This document shows, in pieces, positions 9,959 through 22,371 of a DNA stretch of 64,000 nt. Made by a program: the position numbers and the translations under genes. Positions within the stretch are counted from its first letter, which is position 1. Every line of letters begins with the position of its first letter. The notes beneath the pieces were generated by a model. It was not told the origin of the DNA. It worked only from the letters and a program-made list of their open reading frames with translations, and made no database searches. This stretch comes from Misgurnus anguillicaudatus. Lineage: Eukaryota > Chordata > Actinopteri > Cypriniformes > Cobitidae. The stretch covers positions 13,384,501-13,448,500 of the forward strand of contig NC_073341.2 of NCBI RefSeq assembly GCF_027580225.2, given 5' to 3'.

Positions 9959-10705
9959 TTCCGGGCTTTACAAAAACCCAGCTAAACCTTATTTTAAGTA
10001 ATTTACTGTTTTCTACATAAAATCATCCTACATAATGTAAAGAACAGTATGTGAAAAATGTATCCTTAATATCTTTAATACTGACTGAGTATGTCAAACA
10101 TTAAAACAAACTCTGATGCTCCTAATCTCATAATTAGATTATAAGCCTTTAACCTGGATTTCAAATGTATTAACATATATATGAAATACAGTAGTATTTG
10201 AGCCATACTGCAAGGCCCTACTCAGCAGGTTTCTTGACCACTTCTCTTGTTTTGTCAAAGACACTGGGAGGGAAAATGCGACCGGGCTTTCCTGATCTTT
10301 TAAATGGCGAATAGAAGACTTCTTAAAGCTTTGCTGCATGCATTAGCATCTGAATGACATTGGCATTGAGATACCACTGGTGAACTTTAACAATGACAAT
10401 ACTGAGAGCTTTACCATAATGCATAGCAGGAGTCACTCATCTTACTGTCGAATAAAGCTTATATGGCTCGACTTTCAAAGAAGCTGATTATACCTGGTAT
10501 TAAGATGTGTTTTGGTCAAAGAGGACAACGCTATAGACAGGTGGCAACGTGGTGTAAAATGTTTTGAGCTCGTCCACTTCCGACCACATTCAGTTCAGAG
10601 GTAGTGTTTTCTTGGTATGTGGTCGAACTCGTTCGAACAGCTACAAAACATAAACTAATCTTCGCCTATTAATCTAATGATATATACGTGATGTACGAGC
10701 ACAAT
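9959..10705. other. Intronic sequence without recognised features
   Basis: No TIRs, coding frames or splice-bounded exons that I can support. Short open frames have no recognisable protein features. Confidence 0.5.
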
Positions 10706-10713
10706 GTTTTAAC

Positions 10714-11116
10714 TAGGGATGCACCGATATGGAAATTTTGGCCGATACCGATAACCGATAACTCTTTATATTTGGGGGGCCGATAACCGATATATATATA
10801 GGCCGATAAATATTCATATTATTTTCACAATGAAAAATTTCCAGACTGCGGACATCTTGTCTTTGCGCTAGACCAGCATACTCTTGTTAAGCCCGCAACA
10901 CGTGTCATCTTCGTGCTATGTCACAAAAAGCACCAATCAAAGCTCCACATGGCCAGCAATGAGCAAGTGAAGTGGTTCAACGAACCAAAATAATCCATCA
11001 TTTATCAGCTTTCATTTATCGGCCTAATTTTGCTATCAGATCGATAACCGATAATATTAAAAATAAGCAGTTATCGGCCGATAACGATATGTTGGCCGAT
11101 ATATCGTGCATCCCTA
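10714..11116. mobile_element. hAT MITE with GCCGATA motifs
   Basis: TIRs TAGGGATGCACCGATAT and ATATCGTGCATCCCTA. Perfect 8-bp target duplication GTTTTAAC at 10706-10713 and 11117-11124. Many GGCCGATA/ACCGATA units sit in both subterminal regions. 403 bp, non-coding. A truncated relative starts at 47766. Confidence 0.93.
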
Positions 11117-11124
11117 GTTTTAAC

Positions 11125-13576
11125 ATAGGACATGACTTCTAGCATGAACACACAGTGTACAGTGCTATCATTATGCTTTCATTGATAAAACTGAAGCGGC
11201 TGCTCTCGACTCTTTTTTGTTTCATTTTGCGAGCGTGTGAAAATTGCACAAGCTTGTTTCATCAACTGCTCTGAAATATCAGAGAAAACACTTACATCTA
11301 CATGTACAAAATGTTGTGCAGCATGTTAACTAACAACACAAGCAGCTGACTCTGACATAATATTAATGTGTGTCATTTTAAAGCCGTCATTTCTCCAGCT
11401 TGAGTTTAAATGAAAGCAGGCGGACTCATCCCCTCAAAGTAATGAGGACATACATGGTCGAAAGTAGACAAAAAAAGAGACGGATTAAAATACCAGGTGT
11501 AAATGTGAATGTCTCTTTCATGTGATCTGATTCGATCATCACTTAAAACGCCTCTTAATACCAGGTATAAACAGACTCAAATGTGCAAATAACACCATCT
11601 AATAACAGAAGTAATACCAAACTACGGACCCTCCAATTGTAACATGCTGAAGCAAGGTCACCCACATGCCGTTTAATAGACAGATGAATGCATTAAATCT
11701 TAAAGCAAATCAGTTATATTCACATCTGAATATACCGACTGATCACAATGCATTCTCACTTTAAGATGATCCCCATATACAGTACCGTAACAATGACTCT
11801 TTCCTTGCTACCATTTGCTTTCAATTCCTGGCAAATGTTGTGTTATGCAGGGTGCATCTGAAACCATAAATTATTGACCAATGTATGTGAAATGACTGAC
11901 TTCCTTTAATGAGAAAACGCCGCTTGCAAAGTTTGCTTCCTTTATTCACACCCGGCCTCCTTGATTGGTTAAATTTGTCACCCTTTCTTTCAAGTGCATG
12001 GCCACCCTATAAACCCGGAGTTCTCTCACACCTTCACACACTTGATCCCACAGCGTCACTTCACACCCCTCCGCTCCGTCACTCATGTGAGCATTCCGGA
12101 AAAATGACCGGGACCATCTGCCCATGAATGTGAAGTACTGTAAGAGGAATGCTAGACTCACTCATACATTTTTAAAATGCTTTAATTTTGAAAGCATGTC
12201 CATGTCACATTCCAGGCCAAAATGAAATGTGAAACTTATCATTAATTTACTGTAGTTTTTATTACAGTAGTACATCAGACATGATTGGATTTGGATATTT
12301 TATGACAAATTTAGACTACAAATTTTAATTACCATTAGTTATATCATTTACAGTTTACATTCTATTGGAATTTTATTTTTTTTAAGAGATGTTTATTAAA
12401 TTTTTCTAACAATACTGTAATACCACCCACCCAAAAAAAGAAAAGTCTAAGCAAAAACTAAAGGTAGAGGTCAGAATGAGATTTTTTGATGAGAAAATGT
12501 GACAAATGTATCATTACAATGCAAAATGGCCTAATTTATTATGTTAAACATTTTTGTGTACTCTTAAACTTTGGAAAAAAAACATGACACAAAAGCATGC
12601 CTTTACAGGTTTTGTGAGATCCTCTTTGTCCCAAAAGATGTTTGGTCTGAGAGAAACTTGTATGTTGAAATAAAAAAAATCAGGTTTTGGTCTTAATCAG
12701 AGTCGTTTCTCTTGTCTTGGGGCAAGATTCCCCCACCTCCCATACACACAGTCATGAGACCCCCCATGGCACCTATTAAAACCTGCATTGTTACCCTGAG
12801 GTCAGGCCTGGTTTCATTCCAAACTTGCAGGAAACAGAGCCTGAGGTTTAAAACACTACAATCACTGATAACACGCTGGTGAAAAGTTTCCATCTCTGAT
12901 GACAAAACCCATAGTAAGCTTTTAATGGCCATTTAAAGAGAACTGAAATGTACAGTACAAAACAAATACAGTATCAAAATGTTCAAAACACTTTTTATAG
13001 TTTCATCATAAAAATGAGTAAAATCAAATAAGCAACCAAAGAACATATGAACATACTGTACCTAAAAGCATTTTAAGCGTTTAATATTTCTTGCATTTTA
13101 CCATACATTTATTCAAACTTAACAGTACTCACTACAATTGTATTTTTGTCAAAAAATCTGAATTGATATACATTTACTTGAGAAGCACAATTACCAAAGA
13201 TATATTCTTATAAAAATATATCAAAATTAAGTAAGTTTATGCATAAAAAATAACAAAAACGGGGCAAGAAAAATAAAATTGAATCTTAATAAAGAAGTAA
13301 AACCTTCATTCAAGTTTTTAAGCATTAACTCAATATATATATATATTTAGAAAACAAGACTTTATTTATTTAAGCTTAATTTCACCAGAATTTTTTTTTA
13401 ATCCTTCACAGTAGTGTCCTGGCTAATACAGCAGTACAATCAATGTCAAACAATTTTAAATCTAAATATCTTATTTAGCTTCCCAATTAAATGCATCTCA
13501 CTTTAACTTTTTTTTTTAGATATTTGTTGTTTATTAAAAAATAAGACAAAAATAAATACATTTTTGTAGTACTGTA
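11125..13576. other. Non-repetitive intronic stretch
   Basis: About 2.4 kb with no confident repeats. At 11960-12045 an ATTGG (inverted CCAAT) is followed about 40 bp later by CCCTATAAACCC, a promoter-like arrangement reading on the plus strand with no credible coding exon behind it. From 12930 the sequence is very AT-rich. Confidence 0.45.
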
Positions 13577-13714
13577 CACTGAAAAAAATGATTAATTCAA
13601 TTTACTCAAAAATGTTAAGGTAAGTGGTTGCAATCAATTTATTTAAGCTACATTTAAACAAAAAATGTGAAAAAAAATTAATAAAAAACTTTTGAATTAA
13701 AATTTTTTTCAGTG
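13577..13714. mobile_element. Small TA-flanked MITE (CACTGAAAAAAAT)
   Basis: Inverted ends CACTGAAAAAAATGATTAAT and AATTTTTTTCAGTG, with TA on both sides. 138 bp. Termini and TA target fit Tc1/mariner-type MITEs. Confidence 0.75.
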
Positions 13715-13716
13715 TA

Positions 13717-14150
13717 GTATTAATACTAAAAACTATATGTTACTTTTCATATAAATAACCTGTGGTAAGGGAATCGCCATGTGTCCGGGCAGGTGTGTGT
13801 ATTTAAGGGGCGGAGGATGGGAGGCCAAGCAGATGATGGTGGGTAGTGAGCGGAGGATGGGCTCAAGAAGAGAAACACAGAGGTCTACTGAAGGCTTTGT
13901 CTTTCGTTTCCATTACAATCAACTCCAACTGAGCAGGTCGGGGGGCTTTGTGGTACTTTTCCACTCTTTATGCATACCTCTCATCTCAACAACTGGATTT
14001 ATCTTTTCTTTCTCTACATTCGCTGCCCTTTAGTCTGTATGCATGCCTGTCATTTCTTGAAGATAATTAACTCATCAAATGTACAGTAATTGATCAGTAA
14101 ATCGAGTGCATCATTAAAATCAGAAAATGATTAACAGCTGTGCTCTAAAA
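13717..14150. other. Intronic sequence, partly GC-rich
   Basis: 13780-13960 is GC-rich and purine-rich with an open frame on the plus strand, but it has no recognisable protein motif and I see no exon boundaries. Confidence 0.4.
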
Positions 14151-14418
14151 CATAATTAAATACATTTAATATTGCAAATGTAACTTTTAAAAATCTTAAA
14201 TTGAATCAACTCAGATTTACAAGTCATTTCAACTTACTAATATTTATCTTGACAAGATTTGAGTTGCAACAACTTGTAAAATGAAGTTAACTTATTTCAA
14301 CTGAATTTAATAAGTTATAACAACTCATCTCTACTCAACATAAATAGTAGTAGTAATGATTTATAAATCTAAGATGATTAAAATAAAAAATTTAAGGCAG
14401 CAAAGTCATTTACAGTGT
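14150..14418. mobile_element. Probable TA-flanked MITE rich in AACTT/CAAGTT motifs
   Basis: Right end TTTACAGTG|TA like its neighbours; the interior consists of short AACTTRT and CAACTY motifs in both orientations. The left end is not clear. Confidence 0.4.
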
Positions 14419-14494
14419 AGTAAAATCAGAAGTACTTTTCTATCCTGACTGTTTTTAAGAGCACGGTCTATCCCCTCTCTGTTGACCACTTCTA

Positions 14495-14670
14495 CATGGT
14501 AAAAAGTTATATTCAATCAACATATATTTTATGCTACTTTAACTTAACAAATTAAGTTAAACAATTTCAACTTGTTATGTCATCTTATCACAAGTCAAAA
14601 CTTAAAATAGTGGGTTGAATTGACTTGCATAATCAAGTTGTTTTAACTTTATTCTGCATTTTTTACAGTG
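14495..14670 (+). mobile_element. TA-flanked MITE with AAAATAGTGGGTTGAATTG core, copy 1
   Basis: Ends near TA at both sides with right terminus TTTTTACAGTG. The core CAAAACTTAAAATAGTGGG and TTGAATT..TTGCA match 34854-35048 closely in the same orientation. Confidence 0.72.
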
Positions 14671-14672
14671 TA

Positions 14673-15009
14673 TAGCTGGACAGTGTTATGGTAATGTTCG
14701 GGGGTCCACACTTTCAGAGTCATGGCTAGCTCAATTTTTTTTTTAAAGAAAAAAGGAATGAGAATAAACTCTCCACCCCAAACTCCCCAACCCCCATGAC
14801 CAGCACACTGTAGTATCTAATAACCATTACAAGAGGCCAAGAATTAGCATTTGGTAATTACACCGAGACTGAGTCTTAATGTAAAGCAAACCATTCTGAA
14901 TTAATCCTGCGGCTTTAACAAAAGCTTTGTGCTTCGTGTTAATGCATCCTAAAGAATTTAACAACCATCCATTCAGTCACCTGGACTTATTTTTTTTTTG
15001 CAGATTTAA
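14673..15009. other. Possible conserved non-coding segment
   Basis: 14815-14980 contains balanced-composition, repeat-free sequence with several ATTA/TAAT homeodomain-type cores. Function is not shown. Confidence 0.35.
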
Positions 15010-15272
15010 AGGTATAGTTCACCCACAAAAATGAAATCTATGTCTTAATTTACTCTTGAGTTTTTTTATTTTGAAAATATAAAAATATTTGGTACAGTTG
15101 ATGGTACCCACTGACTTCCATAGTAGAAAAAAAACAAATGTTATGGAAGTCAATGGGTCATCTATTAAATATCTTCATTTGTATTCAACAGAATAAATAA
15201 ACTTATACAGGTTGAGACCAACATGAGGGTGAGTAAATGATGACAGAGCTTTCACTTTTGGATGAACTATCG
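15010..15272. mobile_element. AGGGATAGTTCACCC MITE, diverged copy
   Basis: Left AGGTATAGTTCACCCACAAA, right TTTTGGATGAACTATCGC, inverted. Internal pair GGTGAGTAAATGATGACAGA against CTTAATTTACTC. From memory this is an abundant zebrafish family. The right flank has lost TTAA. Confidence 0.82.
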
Positions 15273-16131
15273 CAATCATCACAGATTTTATTGAATGTTG
15301 TCGAATTATCACAACGATAAAACTGGGCTATAAACATCCCACATGATTAATTATCTAAAACTTGAAGCAAAAGTGAAAATTGGACTCTCGCTTGCAAAAC
15401 GGCATTAGAGAGGTTGCGAGCCAAGTTACACCAGAATATTGACGCGTTCATCCACATCGCGGGTTTCGACATCTTCTGCATTGTTGGCCTCTCAGCAGCG
15501 TCTATAGTTAGCTTAACAAAGTCAATAAGGGCCATCAGTGGATAAAGAACATCAAAACCTGAAATATCTGCAAACATTACACAAGACACCAAGCCCTATT
15601 GATCTCTCATCACTAGGGCAGATGTTATTCTTAGCTCACCCGATCCAAGTTCTACACAGCCCATTCTTAAAACACGAATTACGGATTTGAATTGCAAATG
15701 AATACAGTCATAACCTCGGTTTTGCAATTTCAACAAATCATTCATCAGAAGTCTCAAGTGGTCGCACTAAAAGCTGAATTCAGATGCAGAAAGACTCCCT
15801 ATTATAAATCGTAAATAGAGACACTAACATAAAGACCAAGAATCACAAAGACATCATTTTCTCAGCACCTTCAGCAGCAGATCAAGGCCGTATGCGTCCA
15901 CAACCTTATTTTTAATTTAATTCTTTTCTGCATTTTATTAATTTCATTAACTGAAGTGATTTTCACTGCGGAAAAGGGGTGTTCATACGTGACTTATCGG
16001 ATTACATTTTACAGTTTAACACTAATGTTGCGTACCAGCATAAACCCCAAAGATTTTGAGCTACAGTATGTACAGAATAAAAATAGATGTTGCGATAAAT
16101 CAGGGCAACTCCTTTTTTTAAAGGATATTAA
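15273..16131. other. Intronic sequence; 15350-15550 has open frames on both strands
   Basis: A plus-strand frame around 15375-15535 and a minus-strand one over the same bases are both open, but neither matches a family I know and no paired splice sites are evident. The segment is moderately GC-rich and may be conserved non-coding DNA or an unrecognised exon remnant. Confidence 0.4.
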
Positions 16132-16424
16132 AGGGATAGTTCACCCAAAAATGAAAGTTCTGTCATCATTTACCCACTCTCACGTTGTTACAAATCTGTA
16201 TACATTTCTTTGTTCTGATAAACACAAAGGAAGATATTTTGAGAAATGTCTGTAAGCCCCATTCACTTTCATAGTAGGAAAAAAGAATACTATCGAATGA
16301 ACTATTTAATTACGAACATTCCTCAAAATATCTTTCTTTCATGTTTATCCGTTATTACAGGTTTGTATCAACAGGAGGGTGAGAAAATGATGACAAAGTT
16401 TTCATTTTTGGGTGAACTGTCCCT
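16132..16424. mobile_element. AGGGATAGTTCACCC MITE, tandem copy 1
   Basis: Perfect-type ends AGGGATAGTTCACCC and GGGTGAACTGTCCCT, TTAA on both sides (16128-16131, 16425-16428). The interior is a partly palindromic foldback including CTTCCTTTGTG- and CATAGTAGGAAAA-type blocks. Confidence 0.92.
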
Positions 16425-16472
16425 TTAAGAATCAACTTCATGCTCGCTAGGTTGACTTCACTGCAACATTAA

Positions 16473-16794
16473 AGGGAAAGTTCACCCAAAAATAAAAATT
16501 CTGTCATCATTTTTTCACCCTCATGTTGTCACAAACCTGTATAAATTTCTTTGTTCTAAAAAACACAAAGATATTTTGGGGAATATTTGTAACCAAACCG
16601 ATCAGAGGCCCTATTCACTTCCATAGTTGGAAAAAAGAATACTATGGAAGTGAATGGTGTTCATGAACGGTTACGGACATTCTTTAAAATATATTCCTTC
16701 ATGTTTATCAGAACAAAGAAATGAATACAGGTTTGTATCAACATGAGGGTGAGAAAATGATGACAGAGTTTTCATTTTTGGGTGAACTATCCCT
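16473..16794. mobile_element. AGGGATAGTTCACCC MITE, tandem copy 2
   Basis: Ends AGGGAAAGTTCACCC and GGGTGAACTATCCCT, TTAA on both sides. Preceded by a 44-bp spacer between the flanking TTAAs that reappears after it. Confidence 0.92.
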
Positions 16795-16840
16795 TTAAGA
16801 ATCAACCATGGTCGCCAAGTTGACTTCACTGCAACATTAA

Positions 16841-17159
16841 AGGGATAGTTCACCCAAAATGAAAATTTTGTCATTATTTTTTCACCCTCACGTTGTTACA
16901 AACCTGTATAAATTTCTGATGAACACAAAGGAAGATATTTAAAAAAAATAGTTGTAACTAAACCAATCATGAGCCCCATTCACTTCCATAGTTGGAAAAA
17001 AGAATACTATGAGAGTGAAAGGTGTTCATGAACGGTTACGGACATTCTTTAAAATATATTCCTTCGTGTTTATCAGAACAAAGAAATGAATACAGGTTTG
17101 TAACAACATGAGAGAGAGAAAATAATGACAGAACTTTCATTTTTGTGTAACCTATCCCT
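16841..17159. mobile_element. AGGGATAGTTCACCC MITE, tandem copy 3
   Basis: Left AGGGATAGTTCACCC, right TGTGTAACCTATCCCT, TTAA on both sides. The interior is closest to copy 2 (shared GTGTTCATGAACGGTTACGG and ACATTCTTTAAAATATATTC), supporting duplication of copy 2 plus its spacer. Confidence 0.92.
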
Positions 17160-17163
17160 TTAA

Positions 17164-18083
17164 TAACATCTGTTGTGTAGTTATAAATACAGCCAAATTT
17201 ATAGGTGTGTAAACAGGCTACTTCTTAAACAGCGACTAAATTTAAACCTGGATTGTTGAACCTTTTCTAATGACCTTCTCTGCTGTTATTGATCTTCACG
17301 TAGCTTAAAGTCCCCTCCCCCGTGTGTATTCGCACACACAAACACACAAATACCCCACGACAACCCCCATGTCCACCCTCCTCCGCCACAGAGGTGACTT
17401 CCTGCATAAGTGAGTGACGAATGAAGCTTGGGGAAAACGTATGGAAAAACCGCTAAAGAAAGAGGAAGGACAGACAGAAGGTTTAAGGAGAGAGAGAGAC
17501 ACAGGAGGATGAGTGAAGACCCGAAATGATGGCCACCCTCAACCGGAAACAATAAGAACAGAGATGGGCGGCAGTCGAATAGGATTAGGAGGAGGTTAAG
17601 TTATTATGTACAGTGCTTTCAGACCTCCCCCCAACACACACACAAACAATAGTGTTTTCACATACCACCCTTGAACATATTCTGCCTCCGGCATAATACT
17701 CTGATCGAGTTACAATCAAATTCATTTACAAAGCCACAGTGATCTCAAAATGCCACCCAGAGCCATATGCAAACCTTTATTTTTTATAGTCTCTTGCTGA
17801 GATTACACAATAACTGAGATAAATACCAATATGGGTCATTTAATGGCCATTGCATAAGTGGTTAATAGTGATTCAACGGTATATATATCATTTAAATATA
17901 TGGTATATATAAATATTACAATTTAATGATGTAAAATTTACTGAAAATTATTGAAAATTGACAAGAAAGGGTCTAATTCACAAAGCATGCCATACTAAAA
18001 TTTTATTCTAAATGTAGCCAAAAAAGTATACCACATGTATGCAATTATCATGAAAAAGGAAAAATAACCCTATAATATATATC
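17164..18083. other. Intronic sequence with a purine-rich, CA-rich segment
   Basis: 17286-17560 mixes short CACA and GAGA tracts with GC-rich unique sequence. I find no exon here. 17880-18080 is AT-rich. Confidence 0.45.
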
Positions 18084-18830
18084 TGGGTGATTCTCGCGAA
18101 ACATTTTGATAAAAAAAGTAAATTAAAAAGTAAGAGTTATAAAATAAGAAGATACAGTTACAAACATCTCTTCATGTACTATTTTGCACATGATTTCAAA
18201 TGACATCATACAAACCAATTTTGTTGTTTTTCCAAATTTAAAAGGAAAATGTTCATTACCGCAACGTGCCCATGACTGGATTTGGGTTCTTTGACATGGA
18301 AATATTTAAAATTAAAAAATCTAAAAAATAAAAAGCTTCAGTGCATGTTATACGATAAACACTTACAGTAAAGAAACGTGGTATTTGGTGATCATGGTAA
18401 ATGTAGAGACAATAATAAGGAATAAAAATGTGTCCAAGAGCAATTTTCTGATCCTCCACAACAATTTTCAATCATTGTTTAAGCCCTCTGTGAACTAACA
18501 TTTTCACCCCTCAAGATGGCTACCAGGTAAGCAGTTCTTATTTTTTTTCTCCAGATAAAAGTTGAAATTTTGTTTGTCATAGTACCTACATAACTTTTTA
18601 GTTCTCATTACCGAAACATGAGTTTGTAAATGCATATATATAATATCATGTTGCGGTAATGATAATTTTTATAATGATAATCTAAAAGATTTAAATAATT
18701 CTATAGGAAATATTTTTTAAATCCCCTAAAAATAATGGTTATAGTAAGTTCAGACTCTTATATGTGCAAAAAATATTTTTTTTAAATCTGATGGACACCT
18801 TCTAAACCTGGATTTTGTGAGAATCACCCA
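18084..18830 (+). mobile_element. TGGGTGATTCTCRCGAAA element, copy 1
   Basis: Inverted ends TGGGTGATTCTCGCGAAA and GATTTTGTGAGAATCACCCA. The interior holds several TCATTACCGCAAC-type motifs in both orientations (near 18253, 18606 and 18650) and a central AAGATGGCTACCAGGTAAG (about 18514-18532). 747 bp, without a transposase. Superfamily uncertain. Confidence 0.85.
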
Positions 18831-21409
18831 TCTGTGTTATATAATTGATATCTATTTTTCCTTGTTCATGATTATTGCATTTGTGTGGTTCAAGTTTTTC
18901 TTACATTTTTGGGTAGATTTAAAAGAAAAGTTTTTGTTGAATCCTGATTTGTTTGTAAAAACGTCCGTACGCACATTTGTCTGTTAACACTTTAACTGTA
19001 CTCCTTAAAGCTGGCATAACTATTGGCACAACTAGCACATATATCCATCTTTACTGTAACCTCACATTTCTACATATTAACATGTTTGTATATTTGAGCT
19101 ACAAAACACACACAATAGGTGAAGTTTGCACGATTCACACTTTTCCTGACTTAGTATGAATTTGATGAAAGAAACTCAACCAAGTAAATGAGGCCGAGAC
19201 TTAAAGATCTGACAAATAAGTAAGAAGAACCATTCACACCTTTCATCATTATGCGAGCGCATTTTCACACCACCTTTTGAGGAAGGTAATGAGACAGCTA
19301 AAATCTGCTTAAAACTAACACAAGGCAAAAAAACTAATACCACATTTATACAGTAGCCAGCACGTCTGCGTTCAATGTGACAGTCCACACTTTCGAATGC
19401 CTAGGAACGATGAGTAAAAACAACAAGCGTGAATAATTCGATGGAGAGCCATTTTGTCGAATGGTTAAAGGCATTGATTTTAAAAAGATGCTTAAGTGTC
19501 AAGGTCCAAGGCCAAACAATGAGAAGAAAAGGCTACTGTCTTAAATACATCATTGTTTATCATTTTATCAAAGTGTGTGAGATATATAATCATTACAGAG
19601 CGCACTTAGATACAGTTTTGTGGGCCGACTGATAAAATCTAGATGACTGTGGGGTGAAGTTTGGGCTACAGTGATAAACCCACGTAGGGCCCATGGGGGT
19701 TTTGTATGTGTATGTGAGTATCGGGGGTTTAACCAGATGAGCGTGGAGTCACGCTGACCCCCGCTCACCATCACATGAAGACAGCTGCCTGCTCAACACC
19801 AGAAAACCTTTTCCAGATGGGCCGCAGCCCGCATACCACACTGTGCCCACTACCACCATAAACATACTAAATACACAAACATGAGCATTGAAAAAATTAT
19901 ACCATTATTGGTGTGCTACAAGCAATAAAATATACAGTGTTGTACAAAATCTGTTACTTATTGGCTAGATAGTCGCATGTAGTAGTATATACTCGAACGA
20001 TATAGTTAGACCGATCACACAGTCAGAAAGCAAAACAACATCCCAAAATAACATGAAACTATATGCAAATTGAGTCTGATCTAATGTTTGTCAAAAGGCT
20101 GATATCATAAACAAGTAAACAAACAGAAATAATTCAGTACTAAGTAGATCTCCATCTACAGTATTACAACTGTATATACTACAATAAAAAAAGGATAAAA
20201 TGTAATAAATATTATTTCAGCTATTATCTAAACACATTTTATGCATTTTTTAATCTCATTAAAATGCTGCACCAAACATTTATAAATTCCACATCATTTA
20301 TAATGAATAAATATCTGTGACACGACTTTAAATAAAATCTACCATCAAAACCCTCACAACATCTTTAGCAAAGATACACAGTTAAAGTACAGAAACCGAA
20401 CAGAAGCTAAACCATCATGCGTTTTGCCATTAACTTTACATGAAATACAACATTAAGCGATCTGAGATCAGCAATGACCGCCTCATTAAAACAGCCTCTC
20501 TCACCAAACGCACATCAACGGTAATGTGATCTCAGATCAGCTAATTAAAGCATCCGTCCTTTTGTCCTTCTCTTACCTTCCCACGAATCCATCTCATGTC
20601 TCGCCCGATCTCCCTGTCATCCATTCATACGTGTATCCTTCTGAGGAACATTACAGGCCTCATGCTCTCCTGCTCCTACCTCACAGCTTCCTCCTCTGAC
20701 TCTCACTGAACCTCCTCACAGGCTCAGCCCCGCTGGTCAGTTTCAGCCCGGTCACATGACCGCCGAGTTCAGGCCCCAGGGGTCACGGTGTGGCCGGAGG
20801 GCCAATGGCAATGCGGGGGTTATCTGAGTGGAATTGATAGCCCTATTTTCCCCTCCTGCTGAACAATGCAAACCCCCTCCCTCTGACTCTCTTACTCGCT
20901 CTACCTTTCTCTTCTTCAGTTCTTTCAAAGCCAGCAAAGTGCAAAAAAAGGCTGCGAATGTGAACGTGGATGAAATTGAGCTGTTTTGTTGTCAAGTTTG
21001 AGCAGTAACTGCAGCCGGTCGACAATTTTGTGTGGTATTTTTGTGTCCATGAGAATTGTGTACTAAAAAATGGCTTGATACATTTATTGCACGTACTTTT
21101 TAGTTTAAATATACTTTTCCATTAATTTTTAATAATAAATACAAATTTTTGTTTTGGTATTTTAAACTTGTAAAATGTCAGACGGGGCAACTGTTTGTAC
21201 AAATTAGCAGTTTAAGACAACTGGTAAAAAGGTGTTAAAAATTCAAAAAGATACTTTGGCATTATTTTACTTTTTGAAACCTTTCCTACAAACAAATTTG
21301 GGATGTTATGATAATTGAAAAACTTATGTCCAACAATTTGGATGTTCCCAAATGTTAAAGTACAACCAAAATCATAAGCCTTTTATTAAGAACTTAACTA
21401 CCGTAGTAT
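18831..21409. other. Largely single-copy intronic stretch
   Basis: I see no confident transposon copies here. 20560-20945 is GC-rich, with a CCAATGGC, GGTCACATGACC, TTATCT and AACAATG, and reads like a regulatory region. Parts of 19600-19850 are also CpG-containing. The open frames are short and have no recognised domains. Confidence 0.45.
20560..20945. promoter_or_regulatory. Candidate regulatory segment (unverified)
   Basis: Repeat-free, GC-richer than its flanks, with clustered motif-like strings: the palindrome GGTCACATGACC (20749-20760), a CCAATGG (20800 region), a GATA-type TTATCT (20820) and a SOX-type AACAATG (20861). Motif presence alone is weak evidence; orientation and target gene are unknown. 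Confidence 0.25.
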
Positions 21410-21800
21410 AACTATGTTTTTTCAACCCCTGGGGAGTCTGCTGACATTGGCTTAACTAAGCACCCTCTTATATATGTAACACTTTTACTACACTTATTAA
21501 TCTTGTTTTAGGATTTTTCTGTTTCCTGCATCTATTAATGTAAAGCTGCTTTGAAACAATTACACTGTAAAAAATTTCTGTAGAAATTACAGTATTACTT
21601 GGTATTACTGGCAACTAGCTGTAGATTTTACATTTATGTTATTTACTGGCAACAGTTTGTTCAAAGTTAAATAAACATGAAACATTTTCAGTCTTTATCT
21701 TCTACAGTAAGTTACTGGGAACCAGCTGCATAATTACAGCTAAGTTTTTACAGTGTAAACAATTGTGAAAAGTGCTATATAAAAAAAACATAACATCATC
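21410..21800 (+). mobile_element. Non-LTR retrotransposon 3' tail, split by a MITE
   Basis: CCTGGGGAGTCTGCTG...GGCTTAACT.AGCACC...CTATTAATGTAAAGCTGC then TTTGAAACAATT, and finally GAAAAGTGCTATATAA, matches the 3' end of the element at 26745-27340 in the same order. The MITE 21563-21755 sits inside the tail. Confidence 0.72.
21563..21755. mobile_element. TA-flanked MITE in the LINE tail
   Basis: Ends CACTGTAAAAAATTTCTGTA and TTTTTACAGTG, TA on both sides (21561-21562 and 21756-21757). The flanks AAACAAT(TA) and (TA)AACAATTGTG rejoin to resemble the intact tail at 27278-27300. Confidence 0.82.
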
Positions 21801-21892
21801 CACAGGTGGTCTTTATGGCTGAATGAAAAGTTTGCTGAAAAAATAGCAAATTTTACAATTTAATGTAATAGGTAGGCTGGGTAAACTTTCTG

Positions 21893-22371
21893 TGTCAGGT
21901 GGTACAACCAATGTAAAACTAGAAAAAAATGCTATTTCATCAAACACATTTTAATTGTATTAAAAAGGATATTTATAAATTTGATATCACAGGCAAAAAC
22001 GTATACCAGCATTCAAGCAGAAGTCTGTTAAAATGTAAATTCATTGCAGAGGTCAGTTGGTGCAACCAGAAAGTCAAAAGGCGCAACTGCTATGAATGCC
22101 CCTAAGAATAAACAATAAGCTAAATATTTTTAATAATGATTAATTTAACTATTTTTTTCAGTTAAGTTGTCTATAATCATTATTCTAAATGTAAAAAACA
22201 ATATTTAAAAAAGTATATTTCTCAAATGTTAGTTTTATGGTAAAGTTGATTTACACTTTTAGAATAATAATTTAAAATGCCGTTATCAAATAAACAAACA
22301 ATCAGCATGACACAGGGAGCACATTTAAACTTTTCTGGCAAACACACTATGATTGGTTGTACCACCTGACA
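21893..22371. mobile_element. TGTCAGGTGGTACAACCA MITE
   Basis: Left TGTCAGGTGGTACAACCA is the inverse of the right TGGTTGTACCACCTGACA, an 18-bp perfect TIR. Inside, GTCAGTTGGTGCAACCAGA repeats part of it. 479 bp, non-coding. Confidence 0.85.
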
